Assembly (NCBI GenBank): GCA_002840245.1
Contig: PHAA01000009.1
Span: 1-64,000, forward strand
DNA: 64,000 bases
Direction of reading: 5' to 3'
Origin: Firmicutes bacterium HGW-Firmicutes-15
GTDB lineage: Bacteria; Bacillota; Syntrophomonadia; Syntrophomonadales; Syntrophomonadaceae
The position numbers and the translations under genes were made by a program. Below are positions 30,363 through 40,848 of the stretch, piece after piece. The notes below the pieces were generated by a model. That model was not told where the DNA came from, made no database searches, and saw only the letters and a program-made list of their open reading frames with translations. Every line of letters begins with the position of its first letter. Within the stretch, counting starts at the first letter, position 1.

Positions 30363-30406
30363 TTTTTACAATACCTCCCTGGGAAATATAATTTAAACTG
30401 CATACA

Positions 30407-30437
30407 AAGAAAGACTTAGTAAATCTAAGCCTTTCTT
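30407..30437 (-). terminator. hairpin downstream of ylbF
   Basis: AAGAAAG-a-CTTAG...CTAAG-c-CTTTCTT. Confidence 0.55.
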
Positions 30438-30461
30438 ATGATAATTCATTTTCAGAATAAG

Positions 30462-30845
30462 CTACATACCGCAGCTGCCACCGCAGGAACCGCAATCGGA
30501 AGAGCATTCTTCACCGGATATAGCCTGATTTAGGGCAAAATACACACCCTGCATGAGATTATTAAATTTCTCCTGCACCTGGATAAGTTCTTGCACCATC
30601 GGATTGGTGTTGAGCTGTTGCTGCAATATTTCCAAGTGGTTCTCTTCTGTAGGAGTAACCAGCAGGCCATCCTGCAGCTTGTTGTCAGTCTTAGCTCTGG
30701 CTTCCTGATAGCGCGCAATCAAGCTGGAAGCTTCCTGGTCCTCGCTAAGCCTAATCTGCATGTTCTTCAGAGCATCAATCTCTGAGGATTGCGATATGGC
30801 TGCACCTAATTCAAAGGCCATTTTAATAATTTCGTCTGTAGTCAC
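30462..30845 (-). CDS. YlbF/YmcA family regulator with Cys-rich C-terminus
   Basis: YlbF-like helical sequence, tail CSSDCGSCGGSCGM; located upstream of mutS. Confidence 0.75.
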   Translation of the reverse strand: MTTDEIIKMAFELGAAISQSSEIDALKNMQIRLSEDQEASSLIARYQEARAKTDNKLQDGLLVTPTEENHLEILQQQLNTNPMVQELIQVQEKFNNLMQGVYFALNQAISGEECSSDCGSCGGSCGM

Positions 30846-30880
30846 TCTTTATTCCTCCCGTTCATCTTTTTATTAGTTTT

Positions 30881-30955
30881 CACCCTCCACCCTTCGGGTA
30901 CTACTGGTGCTCCCGTTGGTCGCAATTAAGATTGCGGATGCAATTAAGGTTACAC
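30881..30955 (+). repeat. intergenic repeat family, locus 1 (CGGGTACTACTGGTGCTCCC core)
   Basis: CACCCTTCGGGTACTACTGGTGCTCCCGTTGGTCGCAATTAAGATTGCGG; core also at 49523 and 60944/60984. Confidence 0.85.
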
Positions 30956-32290
30956 TGTTTCAGCAAATACAGAAAAAGTCTTTCCTTTAGTTATTTTAAC
31001 ATTTATTAACTTTCCTATTAAGTCTTTGGAACCAGAAAATATAACAATGCGATTATTTCGGGTTCGGGCAGTTAGTTTATCCTCATTGGTTTTACTAATG
31101 CCTTCCACCAGAACATTCTGGATGCTACCTTCCAGGGTTCGATTCAATTCAGCCGCAATTCCATATTGAAGCTCATTTAAACGAATCAATCTATTCTTTT
31201 TCACATCTAGGTCAAGTTGATCATCCATTAGGGCTGCTCTGGTGCCGCTGCGAATGGAATATAAGAAGGTAAAGGCAGCATCAAATCTCACCTTTTCCAC
31301 CATATCCAGAGTTTCTAAAAAATCGGACTCTGTTTCTCCGGGGAACCCCACAATCAAATCGCTGGTAATTGCAACTCCGGGTATTTGTTCTCTCATCTTA
31401 TCCACTAGTTTCAGATAATGATCACGGGTATAACCACGGTTCATCTTTTGTAAAATAGTATTACTTCCAGCTTGCAGAGGAACATGAATGTGCTCGCATA
31501 ATTTCTCCCCATTGGCAATGGTATCGATAAGTTTATCAGACATATCCTTGGGATGAGATGTGGCAAAACGAATTCTATCCAATCCTTCAACTTTATCTGC
31601 CATCACCAGGAGATCAGCAAAATCATAATTTTCACTTAAACCTTTACCATAGGAATTAACATTTTGCCCTAGAAAGGTTACTTCCTTATAGCCAGAATTG
31701 ACTAATTGTATCACTTCAGTAATAATTTCCTGAGGATGCCTACTTCTTTCCCGCCCTCGGGTATAGGGAACGATACAGTAACTACAGAAATTATTGCACC
31801 CATACATAATATTTACGAAAGCACTGATGCCTTCCTTGCGTTTCGAAGGTAGTGACTCAATAACTTCCCCATGTTGCTGCCAGACCTGTACCACTTTCTT
31901 TTGGGTGGCTCGAAACTGTTCGATAAGATAGGGTAATTCGTGCAGATTATGGGTTCCAAAAATGATGTCGACACCCTGCCTTTTCAGCCTGGTCACAACC
32001 CCAGGCAGTTGAGCCATACAGCCACCGAAGGCAATAATAAGATTTGGGTGCTTTTTCTTGAGTTTATTGATTTCTCCCAGTTTTCCATATACCTTGTTTT
32101 CGGCAGAATGCCTGACACTACAAGTATTAAATAGTACCAGGTCAGCTTCTACTAGCGCGGCTTCTTCTATATAACCCATGCCATCAAGTAAACCCGAGAT
32201 TATTTCAGAATCACGAACATTCATCTGACAGCCGTAAGTGAGAATGTGATATGTTAACTTTTTCCCATTCTTATGGGATTCTTCGATCAT
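30950..32290 (-). CDS. miaB: tRNA-2-methylthio-N6-dimethylallyladenosine synthase
   Basis: YHILTYGCQMNVRDSEI, radical SAM YGCNNFCSYCIVPYTRGRERSR. Confidence 0.97.
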   Translation of the reverse strand: MIEESHKNGKKLTYHILTYGCQMNVRDSEIISGLLDGMGYIEEAALVEADLVLFNTCSVRHSAENKVYGKLGEINKLKKKHPNLIIAFGGCMAQLPGVVTRLKRQGVDIIFGTHNLHELPYLIEQFRATQKKVVQVWQQHGEVIESLPSKRKEGISAFVNIMYGCNNFCSYCIVPYTRGRERSRHPQEIITEVIQLVNSGYKEVTFLGQNVNSYGKGLSENYDFADLLVMADKVEGLDRIRFATSHPKDMSDKLIDTIANGEKLCEHIHVPLQAGSNTILQKMNRGYTRDHYLKLVDKMREQIPGVAITSDLIVGFPGETESDFLETLDMVEKVRFDAAFTFLYSIRSGTRAALMDDQLDLDVKKNRLIRLNELQYGIAAELNRTLEGSIQNVLVEGISKTNEDKLTARTRNNRIVIFSGSKDLIGKLINVKITKGKTFSVFAETV

Positions 32291-32557
32291 TAATAATCAT
32301 CCTTAATTTTTGATTAATATTACACCAAACTGGACTAAATAACAAAGGGCTTTTGTTCGTCAGTTCATCTATAAATTATAGCTTTCGCTGGAGTTGTTCT
32401 TTGTCTATATATCATGCAGGTCTGGCACTATGGATCTAGTCATCAACCAGTCCTGGATTTCTCTCTCTAGTAACGTACAGGCGTGATAAGTTCGTAGTAC
32501 ATCCTTCACATAATAAGAACAATCCGACCTAGAATCGTTACTTCTAAGTTTGTATTA

Positions 32558-33451
32558 TTATCTAACTGCTTTTTCTCCTATTTTTTCGCCCATAACTACA
32601 TTTGTTTCATATCCTTTATTTGTCTGATCAATTATATCTTCATCTAGTTTTACATTACTCTTCTCAAAAAATAGTATGGTAGTTGAGCCACCAAATTTAA
32701 AATATCCTTTTTCATCACCTTTTTTGACTCTTTTTCCCGGAACATAAGTTTGTATTATTGATCCCACAAATGTTGCACCTACTTCTATACATAATACATC
32801 ACCGAAATTATCTGAATGAAAAATGCTCCATTCTCTTAAATTTTTACAGAAAAGCTCAGTTACTGACTTTAGTGCAATTGGATTCACAGAATAATAATCA
32901 CCTTTTATTTTTTTTGTTTCTTCACATATACCATTATCAATAAAGCTAAACCTGTGACAATCCGTTGGACTGAGTCGAAGAATTAGGCAGGTACCTTCTG
33001 AAAACTTTGATACTAATCTTGAGTCATTGATAAGCTTGTTAAAGCTATACGTATAACCTTTAACTTGTACTAATTTATTCAAGTCAATATTATCATAAGC
33101 CACAAGTTTGCCATCACCAGGAGATATTAGTGAGCCTAATACGCTATCTATAGGTCTTGACTCTTTAGTCAGTTTTCTAGTAAAAAAATCATTAAATGAT
33201 TCGAATTGATCCAGTTTTTTTTCACAGATACATATATCAATACCAAAATCTCTAATGAAAGCCGAAATCTTTTTTTTGCTCATTTTACTATCACAGAAGC
33301 AGCCATATATCTTAGAAAAAAGCTTTTTCTTAACTATTAATTCTAATAGCTTCATTCCAATCGGTGAAGAATAAATCCACCTAAGATATGTATCTCCTAC
33401 TACTTGCTCAATCTCATATTTCTTAGTTCTTCTATTATAAAATTTATTCAT
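32558..33451 (-). CDS. psd: phosphatidylserine decarboxylase
   Basis: [43 protein letters not shown] (GGST maturation motif). Confidence 0.92.
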   Translation of the reverse strand: MNKFYNRRTKKYEIEQVVGDTYLRWIYSSPIGMKLLELIVKKKLFSKIYGCFCDSKMSKKKISAFIRDFGIDICICEKKLDQFESFNDFFTRKLTKESRPIDSVLGSLISPGDGKLVAYDNIDLNKLVQVKGYTYSFNKLINDSRLVSKFSEGTCLILRLSPTDCHRFSFIDNGICEETKKIKGDYYSVNPIALKSVTELFCKNLREWSIFHSDNFGDVLCIEVGATFVGSIIQTYVPGKRVKKGDEKGYFKFGGSTTILFFEKSNVKLDEDIIDQTNKGYETNVVMGEKIGEKAVR

Positions 33452-33698
33452 AATATAAACCTAAACCCTTTCATGCAAATAAAGTGATTGATTATTATTA
33501 TCACTTGTTATCTATATTGTAAATATATAATACTTGAATTTCGTATAAATTTACTTGGACAAAACCGCTGTCGTGTTGGTAAGGCGACGAAATCTGTAAT
33601 CCAGGATCATAATCTATTGAAACTTCCTGAATTGTCTGCAAATGCCTTAATATTTATATGCAGTGCTTACTGCTAATAACTTTTAAGGCGAATGCAAC

Positions 33699-33998
33699 AT
33701 GGAAAACCCGGAACAAATATTAATACGGATGAAAGAAGACATCCTGCTTCGCGGCCTATCAAAAAGCACACTGGAAAGCTACCCCTCAAAAGCCCGAATT
33801 TTTTCGGAGTATTATAAACGCCCAAAAAAACAGCTAAATGAACAAGACATTCGCAATTTCCTTTGCTATTTAATTAACGAGAAAAAGGTTGCGCCCGCAA
33901 CTGCGAATAATTACAGTGCAGCCATACGGTTTCTCTTTGCCGTAAGAACTTACCCAACAAAAGCAAAAAATAATCCGTACCCTATCCCGCCTGGATGA
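33699..33998 (+). pseudogene. truncated tyrosine recombinase/integrase (N-terminal SAM-like core-binding domain only)
   Basis: MKEDILLRGLSKSTLESYPSKARIFSEYYKRP...FLCYLINEKKVAPATANNYSAAIRFLFAV, then non-homologous tail and stop; no catalytic domain. Confidence 0.75.
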
Positions 33999-34135
33999 TT
34001 TTTATTGCTTTTCTGATGATATCGACCTAGGTAAAAGATGGTAAAGTAGAAAGGCTCGTTTTCTATTCGAATCGGGGTGAAATGACACATAACTTCTACT
34101 ACAACTAAAATGTGGTTCAACCCATTTATATCGCA

Positions 34136-34207
34136 CTACCTCAAAGCGTTGATCTGACAGCCATATGTTAAAATGTGGTATCTACGAGGATTATCCAAAT
34201 GATTCAT
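34136..34207 (-). pseudogene. N-terminal remnant of a miaB-like gene
   Basis: Reverse translation MNHLDNPRRYHILTYGCQINALR* versus intact MiaB ...KKLTYHILTYGCQMNVRDSE. Confidence 0.82.
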
Positions 34208-34229
34208 GATAGGGAATTCCTTTACTAAG

Positions 34230-34892
34230 TTAATTATTTTGAGCAGAAATATGCTTTAGCTTTTTTACAGCCTGACCGATATCGGCAGCTTTAAAAATAT
34301 ATGAACCTGCTACCAGTACATTTGCACCTGCATTCACCACTTCTTGACCAGTATCAGCATTTATCCCTCCATCAACCTGCAAATAGGCGGATGAACCAGA
34401 CCTGTCCAGCATAGCTTTTAAGGAGGCAATTTTCCCGGTTACTGAGGAGATGAAACTCTGACCGCCAAAACCTGGATTAACACTCATCGCCAGGATCAGG
34501 TCCAGGTCTGACAGTACATTTTCCACAACTGATACGGGAGTGCCAGGATTAAGTGCTACGCCTGCTTTTATTCCGGCATCCTTAATCATATAAATAATTC
34601 GATGCAAATGGGGACATACCTCGGCATGAACCGTAATGAGATCAGCACCAGCCTTAATAAAGGCGGGAATAATATTCTCCGGTCTCTCTATCATCAAATG
34701 AACATCCATGAAGAGTTTAGTCTCCTGTTTAATATCAGCCACTATTTGCGGACCAATGGTAATGTTCGGCACAAAATGTCCATCCATAACATCGATATGC
34801 AGCCAATCAGCCCCGGCGTTCTCCACTTTATGTACATCTTCAGCCAAATTTGCAAAATTAGCTGATAGAATCGAAGGTGCAAGTAAAGCCAC
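34230..34892 (-). CDS. rpe: ribulose-phosphate 3-epimerase
   Basis: APSILSANFANLAEDV, HIDVMDGHFVPNITIGP, MSVNPGFGGQSF. Confidence 0.97.
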   Translation of the reverse strand: MALLAPSILSANFANLAEDVHKVENAGADWLHIDVMDGHFVPNITIGPQIVADIKQETKLFMDVHLMIERPENIIPAFIKAGADLITVHAEVCPHLHRIIYMIKDAGIKAGVALNPGTPVSVVENVLSDLDLILAMSVNPGFGGQSFISSVTGKIASLKAMLDRSGSSAYLQVDGGINADTGQEVVNAGANVLVAGSYIFKAADIGQAVKKLKHISAQNN

Positions 34893-35770
34893 TAGTAAGA
34901 TCTCTCCTTTTCCATGGTTTCCTCCAGCATAGCTATATAATTGTGATAACGTGACAGCAGTATTTTCTGTTCTTCAACAGCCGTTTTAATTCCGCACTCA
35001 TTTTCCCGATAGTGCAGACAATTATCAAACTTGCAAATGTGGGAAAAAGCATCAAAATCAGGAAAGTAATTGCGCAGCTCTTCTCTTCTAAGAACCGGCA
35101 TATCCATGACACTAAACCCAGGGGTATCAACTATCCACCCTCCACGAGGCAAAGGATATAGTTCCGAATGCCTGGTAGTGTGCTTACCCCGGCCAATTTT
35201 ACTGCTAACCTCCTGAGTTCTTACATTTACTTCCCCGGTTAGGTATTTGAGCATACTGGATTTGCCGGTTCCTGATGGTCCTGCAAAGACCGCAATTTCG
35301 CCAGCAACATTATCGCTCAAAGTCTCCATGCCAATATTTTGTTTGGCAGATGTTTGAATAACCTTAAAGCTGGCGGGATAGTAGTTTAAAATCATACTAG
35401 TCTGCTCATCTGGAGCTAGATCACACTTGTTAAGAATGATATAAGGAGTAATTCGATTAAATTCCGCTAGAAAAAGCAGACGGTCCAGCAGTACCAGGTC
35501 AGGCTTAGGCTTGTCGCAGGCCATTACAATTAATACCAATGTTACATTGGCTACCCAGGGCCGGTTAAGCTCATTGTCACGTGGCAGGACCTTTTCCAGA
35601 ATACCCTGGCCGATTTCCAGCGGGGTAAACATCACCCGGTCTCCACTCAGTATTTTTTGCTTAACCTTACCTCTCAATTTACATTCATAAATGTTACTTT
35701 TATGGTCCTGTACATAATAGAAACCGCCATAATTTTTTAATACCAGGCCTTGCTCTTGCGTCACGGTCAT
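34892..35770 (-). CDS. rsgA: ribosome small subunit-dependent GTPase RsgA
   Basis: LNKCDLAPDE, GPSGTGKSSMLKYL, IVDTPGF, Zn motif CKFDNCLHYRENECGI. Confidence 0.95.
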   Translation of the reverse strand: MTVTQEQGLVLKNYGGFYYVQDHKSNIYECKLRGKVKQKILSGDRVMFTPLEIGQGILEKVLPRDNELNRPWVANVTLVLIVMACDKPKPDLVLLDRLLFLAEFNRITPYIILNKCDLAPDEQTSMILNYYPASFKVIQTSAKQNIGMETLSDNVAGEIAVFAGPSGTGKSSMLKYLTGEVNVRTQEVSSKIGRGKHTTRHSELYPLPRGGWIVDTPGFSVMDMPVLRREELRNYFPDFDAFSHICKFDNCLHYRENECGIKTAVEEQKILLSRYHNYIAMLEETMEKERSY

Positions 35771-35799
35771 GTTTGTCCTCCGGTTATATCCATCTAGGT

Positions 35800-37641
35800 T
35801 CACAAAAGCGGGTAAGTTTTAGTGGGAATGTCATTGAGCAGAACTTCAGCTGTTCCGGTTCCACTATAATTTATGCCCACACTGACCGTTTCACCAGCTC
35901 TGTGAAGAATACTATAAACTTGTCGAGTTCCTCTAGCGTCATTAACACGTATCACTACTTTATAATATTGCTGGTCCGATGGCAGCTTGAATTCCAGGGT
36001 TTGGGTTTTAGAGACAGGCCCTGGCCCGGTGCTAAGAGTAATTATTACTTTAGTTCCTTCATCTACCAGAACCCCCGCGGCAGTATCCTGATCCGCTACT
36101 TGATCGGCAAAATATGCAGTGCTTTCCTGTCGTTTAATTTCACCTAAGACCAGCTTATTTTCCTGCAGTTTTTTGGTAGCGGCATCTTGTGTCAATCCCT
36201 TTAAATTAGGCATAGCTACCTTATTGGGAGCTTTACCTTTACTAACTGCATAATTTACGCTAGTTCCTGGTTTAGCCATGGTATCAGCTTCCGGTTTTTG
36301 GGCAAGGACTATTCCCTCAGCTTTTGTTTCATCATAACGTCCCTCAGGTTCTCCCAGATTCAAACCTATTTTAGCTAGTCTATCCCCGGCCGCCTTAACA
36401 TCAATTCCGACGATATTCGGCACTTTAACCTTCTCCGAGCCCAGACTGATTTTCACATTAATCTTAGCATTAGCTTTTACCTTACGACCTTTAAGCGGGT
36501 CCTGGGAAATGACTGCATCCTTTTCAACCGTGTCACTAGCCTCATAGCCAATTACATTCATTACCAGATCAAGTTTTTCAAGTTCATTCTGTCCTTTGGT
36601 GATGTTCATCCCTACAATATCAGGCACGGCAATCTCTTTGCCAAAGATATTTGGCCCCATCGTATACATAACTCCGAAGAGAAGCCCGATAATCGCCATC
36701 GCGATTAACGCTACACCTGCAGGACGTAATTTCCTCTTTTTCACATTAGCTTCATCCCTTTCTCCCAGCCCTGTTGTCATAGCCATGGATTTATTACCGC
36801 TGCGCTTGCCAGCGTATTTTGCGGTTTCATTATTCATGTTTAACAGTGCATTACGCATGTCCAATGCTGTAGAAAATCGGTTGGCTGGAACTTTCTCCAT
36901 CGCTTTATATATTATGCCCTCTAATGCGGGCGGTATTGCATTATTTATGTTGCGAGGAGAAGGCGGAATATCATGGATATGCCGGAGCGCTATCGTTATG
37001 GGGCTATCAGCATCGAAAGGAACTTTGCCAGTAAGCATTTCATACAGGATACATCCTATAGAATAGATGTCAGTGGTTCTATTGATGGCTTCTCCCCGAG
37101 CCTGCTCCGGTGAAAAGTAGTGAACTGACCCGACAATGTTGTTTCCATAAGTAATTGTTCCAGTGCTAACTGCTCTTGCTATACCGAAATCAGCTACTTT
37201 TACCATTCCATGTTCAGTAATCAGGATGTTATGAGGTTTAATATCCCGGTGAATAATGCCTTTCTCATGGGCATGATGAACCCCGTCACACACCATTATG
37301 GCAATATCAACCGCCCGTTCTATTGAGAGTGGGGCCTGACTGCGGATCATGTCTTTCAAGGTCTTTCCATCCACTAACTCCATGACAATGTAATAAATAT
37401 CATTTTCTTGTCCAACATCATAAATATTCACAATGTTAGGATGAGAAATACGCGCTGCAGACAAAGCCTCGGTTTTAAATTTCTCCACAAAATTCTTGTC
37501 CCGGGAAAATTCATCTTTCAATATTTTGACAGCGACAATTCTATCCAGAACTCTGTCCCTAGCCTTATAGACGGTGGACATTCCGCCTTCCCCAATTATC
37601 TCGATTAACTCATAGCGACCACCTAATACCGTGCCGTTCAA
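35800..37641 (-). CDS. prkC: PrkC/Stk-type Ser/Thr protein kinase with PASTA repeats
   Basis: GEGGMSTVYKARD, HRDIKPHNILI, TM segment, three PASTA modules. Confidence 0.95.
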   Translation of the reverse strand: MNGTVLGGRYELIEIIGEGGMSTVYKARDRVLDRIVAVKILKDEFSRDKNFVEKFKTEALSAARISHPNIVNIYDVGQENDIYYIVMELVDGKTLKDMIRSQAPLSIERAVDIAIMVCDGVHHAHEKGIIHRDIKPHNILITEHGMVKVADFGIARAVSTGTITYGNNIVGSVHYFSPEQARGEAINRTTDIYSIGCILYEMLTGKVPFDADSPITIALRHIHDIPPSPRNINNAIPPALEGIIYKAMEKVPANRFSTALDMRNALLNMNNETAKYAGKRSGNKSMAMTTGLGERDEANVKKRKLRPAGVALIAMAIIGLLFGVMYTMGPNIFGKEIAVPDIVGMNITKGQNELEKLDLVMNVIGYEASDTVEKDAVISQDPLKGRKVKANAKINVKISLGSEKVKVPNIVGIDVKAAGDRLAKIGLNLGEPEGRYDETKAEGIVLAQKPEADTMAKPGTSVNYAVSKGKAPNKVAMPNLKGLTQDAATKKLQENKLVLGEIKRQESTAYFADQVADQDTAAGVLVDEGTKVIITLSTGPGPVSKTQTLEFKLPSDQQYYKVVIRVNDARGTRQVYSILHRAGETVSVGINYSGTGTAEVLLNDIPTKTYPLL

Positions 37642-37657
37642 TATCCGTACCTCCTAA

Positions 37658-38407
37658 TCAAACGCATAATAGCACAATAGTAATATTATCATAACCACCC
37701 TTACTTAGGGCCAGCTCAAGTAATTCCTTGGCAACTATTTCAGGGTCATCTGCACCTCTAAGAATCTCATAAATTTTCTCATCTTCTACGAGGTCAGTCA
37801 GGCCGTCAGTGCACATCAACACCCAATCCCCCGCCTGTACTTCCTCTTGGTAAATATCAACCTGTACCTGATTCTCTACTCCAACTGCCCTGGTTAAGAC
37901 ATGATTATAGACATTGGAACGCATATCTTCCTTCTTAAGTAACCCATCGCTAAACATCTGTTCGGCCAGGGTATGATTCCGGGTAACTTTGATTAGTTGG
38001 TTTTCTTTATAAAGATATAAACTGCTATCACCTACATGAGCCACTACTATATTGCCATCATAAATTACCGCCGCAGTCAGGGTAGTTCCCATTTCATTGA
38101 GAGTATCATCATTTTTGCCCTTTTCCCAGATAATCCGGTTGGCCATCCTGACGGCAGATTGAAGAGCGGGGATGATTTCCTCTGCAACAGTAAAAACAAG
38201 ATTTTCTTGTATTGTTTCCACTGCCAGAAGTGAGGCCACATCTCCACCCTTATGTCCGCCCATACCATCGCATACAACGAAAATGCGCTTATCCTGATCA
38301 ATGAAAAAATGGTCTTCATTTCTTTTTCTGTGCAGTCCTATGTCTGAAATTCCAGCTACCCTCATAATCCACCTTCTAGCGTTCTCTTTTTGCAGCCAAT
38401 TGGCCAC
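37658..38407 (-). CDS. prpC: PrpC/Stp-type PP2C protein phosphatase
   Basis: GLHRKRNEDHFF, VCDGMGGHKGGDVAS, AHVGDSSLYL, CTDGLTDLV. Confidence 0.94.
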   Translation of the reverse strand: MANWLQKENARRWIMRVAGISDIGLHRKRNEDHFFIDQDKRIFVVCDGMGGHKGGDVASLLAVETIQENLVFTVAEEIIPALQSAVRMANRIIWEKGKNDDTLNEMGTTLTAAVIYDGNIVVAHVGDSSLYLYKENQLIKVTRNHTLAEQMFSDGLLKKEDMRSNVYNHVLTRAVGVENQVQVDIYQEEVQAGDWVLMCTDGLTDLVEDEKIYEILRGADDPEIVAKELLELALSKGGYDNITIVLLCV

Positions 38408-39449
38408 AAGCAGCTTCGATATCGGAGCCTCGTTCCTCTCTAAGAGTTACGTTCAAACCACCTTCCGTCAGCCAATTATAAAATTGTCTGATTTGACCTG
38501 GGGAAGGTCTCTTGAATTCCAGGCCACTTACTTCATTATAAGGAATAAGGTTTACATTCGCCAGCAAAGGTTTTAATAATTTGATCATAGCACGAGCATC
38601 GGTCAAGTCCATATTGACCCCGTCCAACATAATATACTCAAAGGTAACCCTGCGCCCGCTAATTTCGATATATTCTGCAACTGATTCCATTAGCAATTCC
38701 AGAGGATATTTCCGGTTAAGAGGGATTAATCGACTCCTAAGCTCATTATTGCAGGCATGTAGAGATACTGCCAGGGTAATCTGTATTTTTTCCCTAGCCA
38801 GCCTTTGTATGCCCTTTACTTCACCTGCAGTAGATATAGTAATATGCCTCTGCCCAATATCAATCCCGCGATGATCGTTGAGCATATAAACTGATTTGAG
38901 CACCTCATCATAATTTAGCATCGGTTCCCCCATGCCCATGTAGACTATGTTGGTAATCAGTTGCCTATCCTGGATCTTCAATCTTTTAGCTAATTCCCGT
39001 CGTGATCCCAAGACCTGACCGGCCATCTCATAAGCCTGTAGACTCCTTTGAAAACCGGAAGCTCCGGTTGCGCAAAAGGCGCATCCTACCGGACATCCTA
39101 CCTGGGTAGAAATGCATAGCGAATAACGATCATTTTTATCCCCACCCTGAGGTATAAGCACCGTTTCCACTTTCTTCTTATCCTTCATTTCCAAAAGGAA
39201 TTTACGCGTATTATCCTTCGAAACGCGTTGTTTGAGTACCCGCGGAATTGATATTGTCGCGTTTTCATCTAATCGTAATCTAAGCTCCTTAGGTATGTCA
39301 CTCATTTCATAAAACGAGCTTACTTCCTTGCGGTATATCCATCCATAAATTTGCTTGGCCCTGAATCTGGGCTGTCCCTGAGAAAGCAAATAGTTTTCCA
39401 AATCCCCTATATCCATTCCCAAAAGTTCCGTTTTATTTTCCATATTCAT
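38376..39449 (-). CDS. rlmN: 23S rRNA/tRNA adenine C2-methyltransferase
   Basis: STQVGCPVGCAFCATGASGFQRSL, YMGMGEPMLNYDEV. Confidence 0.96.
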   Translation of the reverse strand: MNMENKTELLGMDIGDLENYLLSQGQPRFRAKQIYGWIYRKEVSSFYEMSDIPKELRLRLDENATISIPRVLKQRVSKDNTRKFLLEMKDKKKVETVLIPQGGDKNDRYSLCISTQVGCPVGCAFCATGASGFQRSLQAYEMAGQVLGSRRELAKRLKIQDRQLITNIVYMGMGEPMLNYDEVLKSVYMLNDHRGIDIGQRHITISTAGEVKGIQRLAREKIQITLAVSLHACNNELRSRLIPLNRKYPLELLMESVAEYIEISGRRVTFEYIMLDGVNMDLTDARAMIKLLKPLLANVNLIPYNEVSGLEFKRPSPGQIRQFYNWLTEGGLNVTLREERGSDIEAACGQLAAKRER

Positions 39450-39450
39450 A

Positions 39451-40848
39451 TTAAAAGCTTTTTTTCCTCCTTATTTTGGCATAAAACATACCATCGGTTT
39501 CATATTTTCCGGGTAGTACAGTCAACATACCCCCGGCAGCCTTTTCTTTATCTTCTCTATCTAAAGGGAAAAAGGATATGTCCTCGGCAAAACCTTCCAG
39601 GACAAAATCCGGATTAATACTAATAAATTTTTTCACCAACTCATCATTCTCTTCCCGGTTTATGGTACAGGTGGAATAAATCAATCTTCCGCCAGGAAGC
39701 ACCATTGAAGCTGCCTTTTGAAGTAAACTGCATTGCAACGATGATAATTCTGATATGATATCCGGGGTTTTTCTCCAACGAGAATCAGCGCGACGGTTTA
39801 AAACCCCCAGACCAGAACAAGGCACATCCAATAAAACTCCCTGCCCTTGCTTTAAGCCTTCGCTAATACTCAGAATATCTTGCTTATGAACTTTAACGAT
39901 AGCAATACCCAGTCGAGTACAATTATTTGCAAGTAAAACCAGTTTATGATCATAAATATCATATGCATCGATGGTCCCCATATTATTCATTTGTTCGGCT
40001 ATGAAACTGGTCTTTCCTCCCACCCCACAACACAGGTCAATAATATTTTCGCCCTCTTGCGGCTTAAGTATAGAAACCGTCAGCATTGAAGCTTCATTTT
40101 GTACATAAAAACGACCGGCTTGAAAAGCAGTAATCTCTTCCAGGCTTTTTTCCATCGACTCAACTTGCATTCCCCAAGGGGTTCTATTACTGGCCTGGCA
40201 ATGAATTCCTTCTTTACTTAGGGTATCTATTAACTCATCCCTGCTTCCCAATAACTCGTTATTGCGTAAAATTTGAACTGGTCTATGATTGAAGTATAGC
40301 AACATATCTCGGGTAGCAGGTATTCCATACTCCTCTAAACATTTTTGCACCAACCATTCCGGCTGAGAATAATATACCGCCAAGTATTCTATACTGTCCA
40401 CTGGATCCGGATATTTTATAGAATCACGGCCTCTAATTATGTTGCGCAAGACTCCATTAACTACCCCCGAAAGTTTGGAACCGGCCTTCTTGCGACTTAG
40501 CTCCACAGCACTATTAACCGCAGCATAGTCCGGTATCTTGTCCATAAAAAGAACTTGATAAAGGGAAATACGCAAACAATTCCTCAACCAGGGATTTTGT
40601 TTTTCCAGAGGCTTTTGCAAAAAAAGATTAAGCACCCAATCCAGGTGCTTTAGCATTCTAATGGTTCCATTTACGATCTCTGTGACCAGATGCCTGTCAT
40701 CTACCAATAAGGGGAATTTCCTTAAATACTGGTCAAGCTCAATATTGGTATAAGCACCTTTTTCCATGACATTATAAACTATTTCCAGCGAAAGTTCACG
40801 CGGATCTTTGAAGACCTTGCTTGGTCTATCGTCAGATCTAGTCATCAT
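39451..40848 (-). CDS. rsmB: 16S rRNA m5C967 methyltransferase
   Basis: NusB-like N-terminus, DLCCGVGGKTSFIAEQM, DVPCSGLGVLNRRADSRWRK, YSTCTINREEND. Confidence 0.95.
   Translation of the reverse strand: MMTRSDDRPSKVFKDPRELSLEIVYNVMEKGAYTNIELDQYLRKFPLLVDDRHLVTEIVNGTIRMLKHLDWVLNLFLQKPLEKQNPWLRNCLRISLYQVLFMDKIPDYAAVNSAVELSRKKAGSKLSGVVNGVLRNIIRGRDSIKYPDPVDSIEYLAVYYSQPEWLVQKCLEEYGIPATRDMLLYFNHRPVQILRNNELLGSRDELIDTLSKEGIHCQASNRTPWGMQVESMEKSLEEITAFQAGRFYVQNEASMLTVSILKPQEGENIIDLCCGVGGKTSFIAEQMNNMGTIDAYDIYDHKLVLLANNCTRLGIAIVKVHKQDILSISEGLKQGQGVLLDVPCSGLGVLNRRADSRWRKTPDIISELSSLQCSLLQKAASMVLPGGRLIYSTCTINREENDELVKKFISINPDFVLEGFAEDISFFPLDREDKEKAAGGMLTVLPGKYETDGMFYAKIRRKKSF

Noticed and set aside
33998-34135. 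Possible IS transposase remnant downstream of the truncated integrase
   Set aside because: Sequence looks like decayed mobile DNA, but no frame gave a recognisable transposase, so no family is assigned.
36596-37066. 156-aa plus-strand ORF antisense to prkC
   Set aside because: Shadow ORF; prkC is confidently supported by kinase and PASTA motifs.
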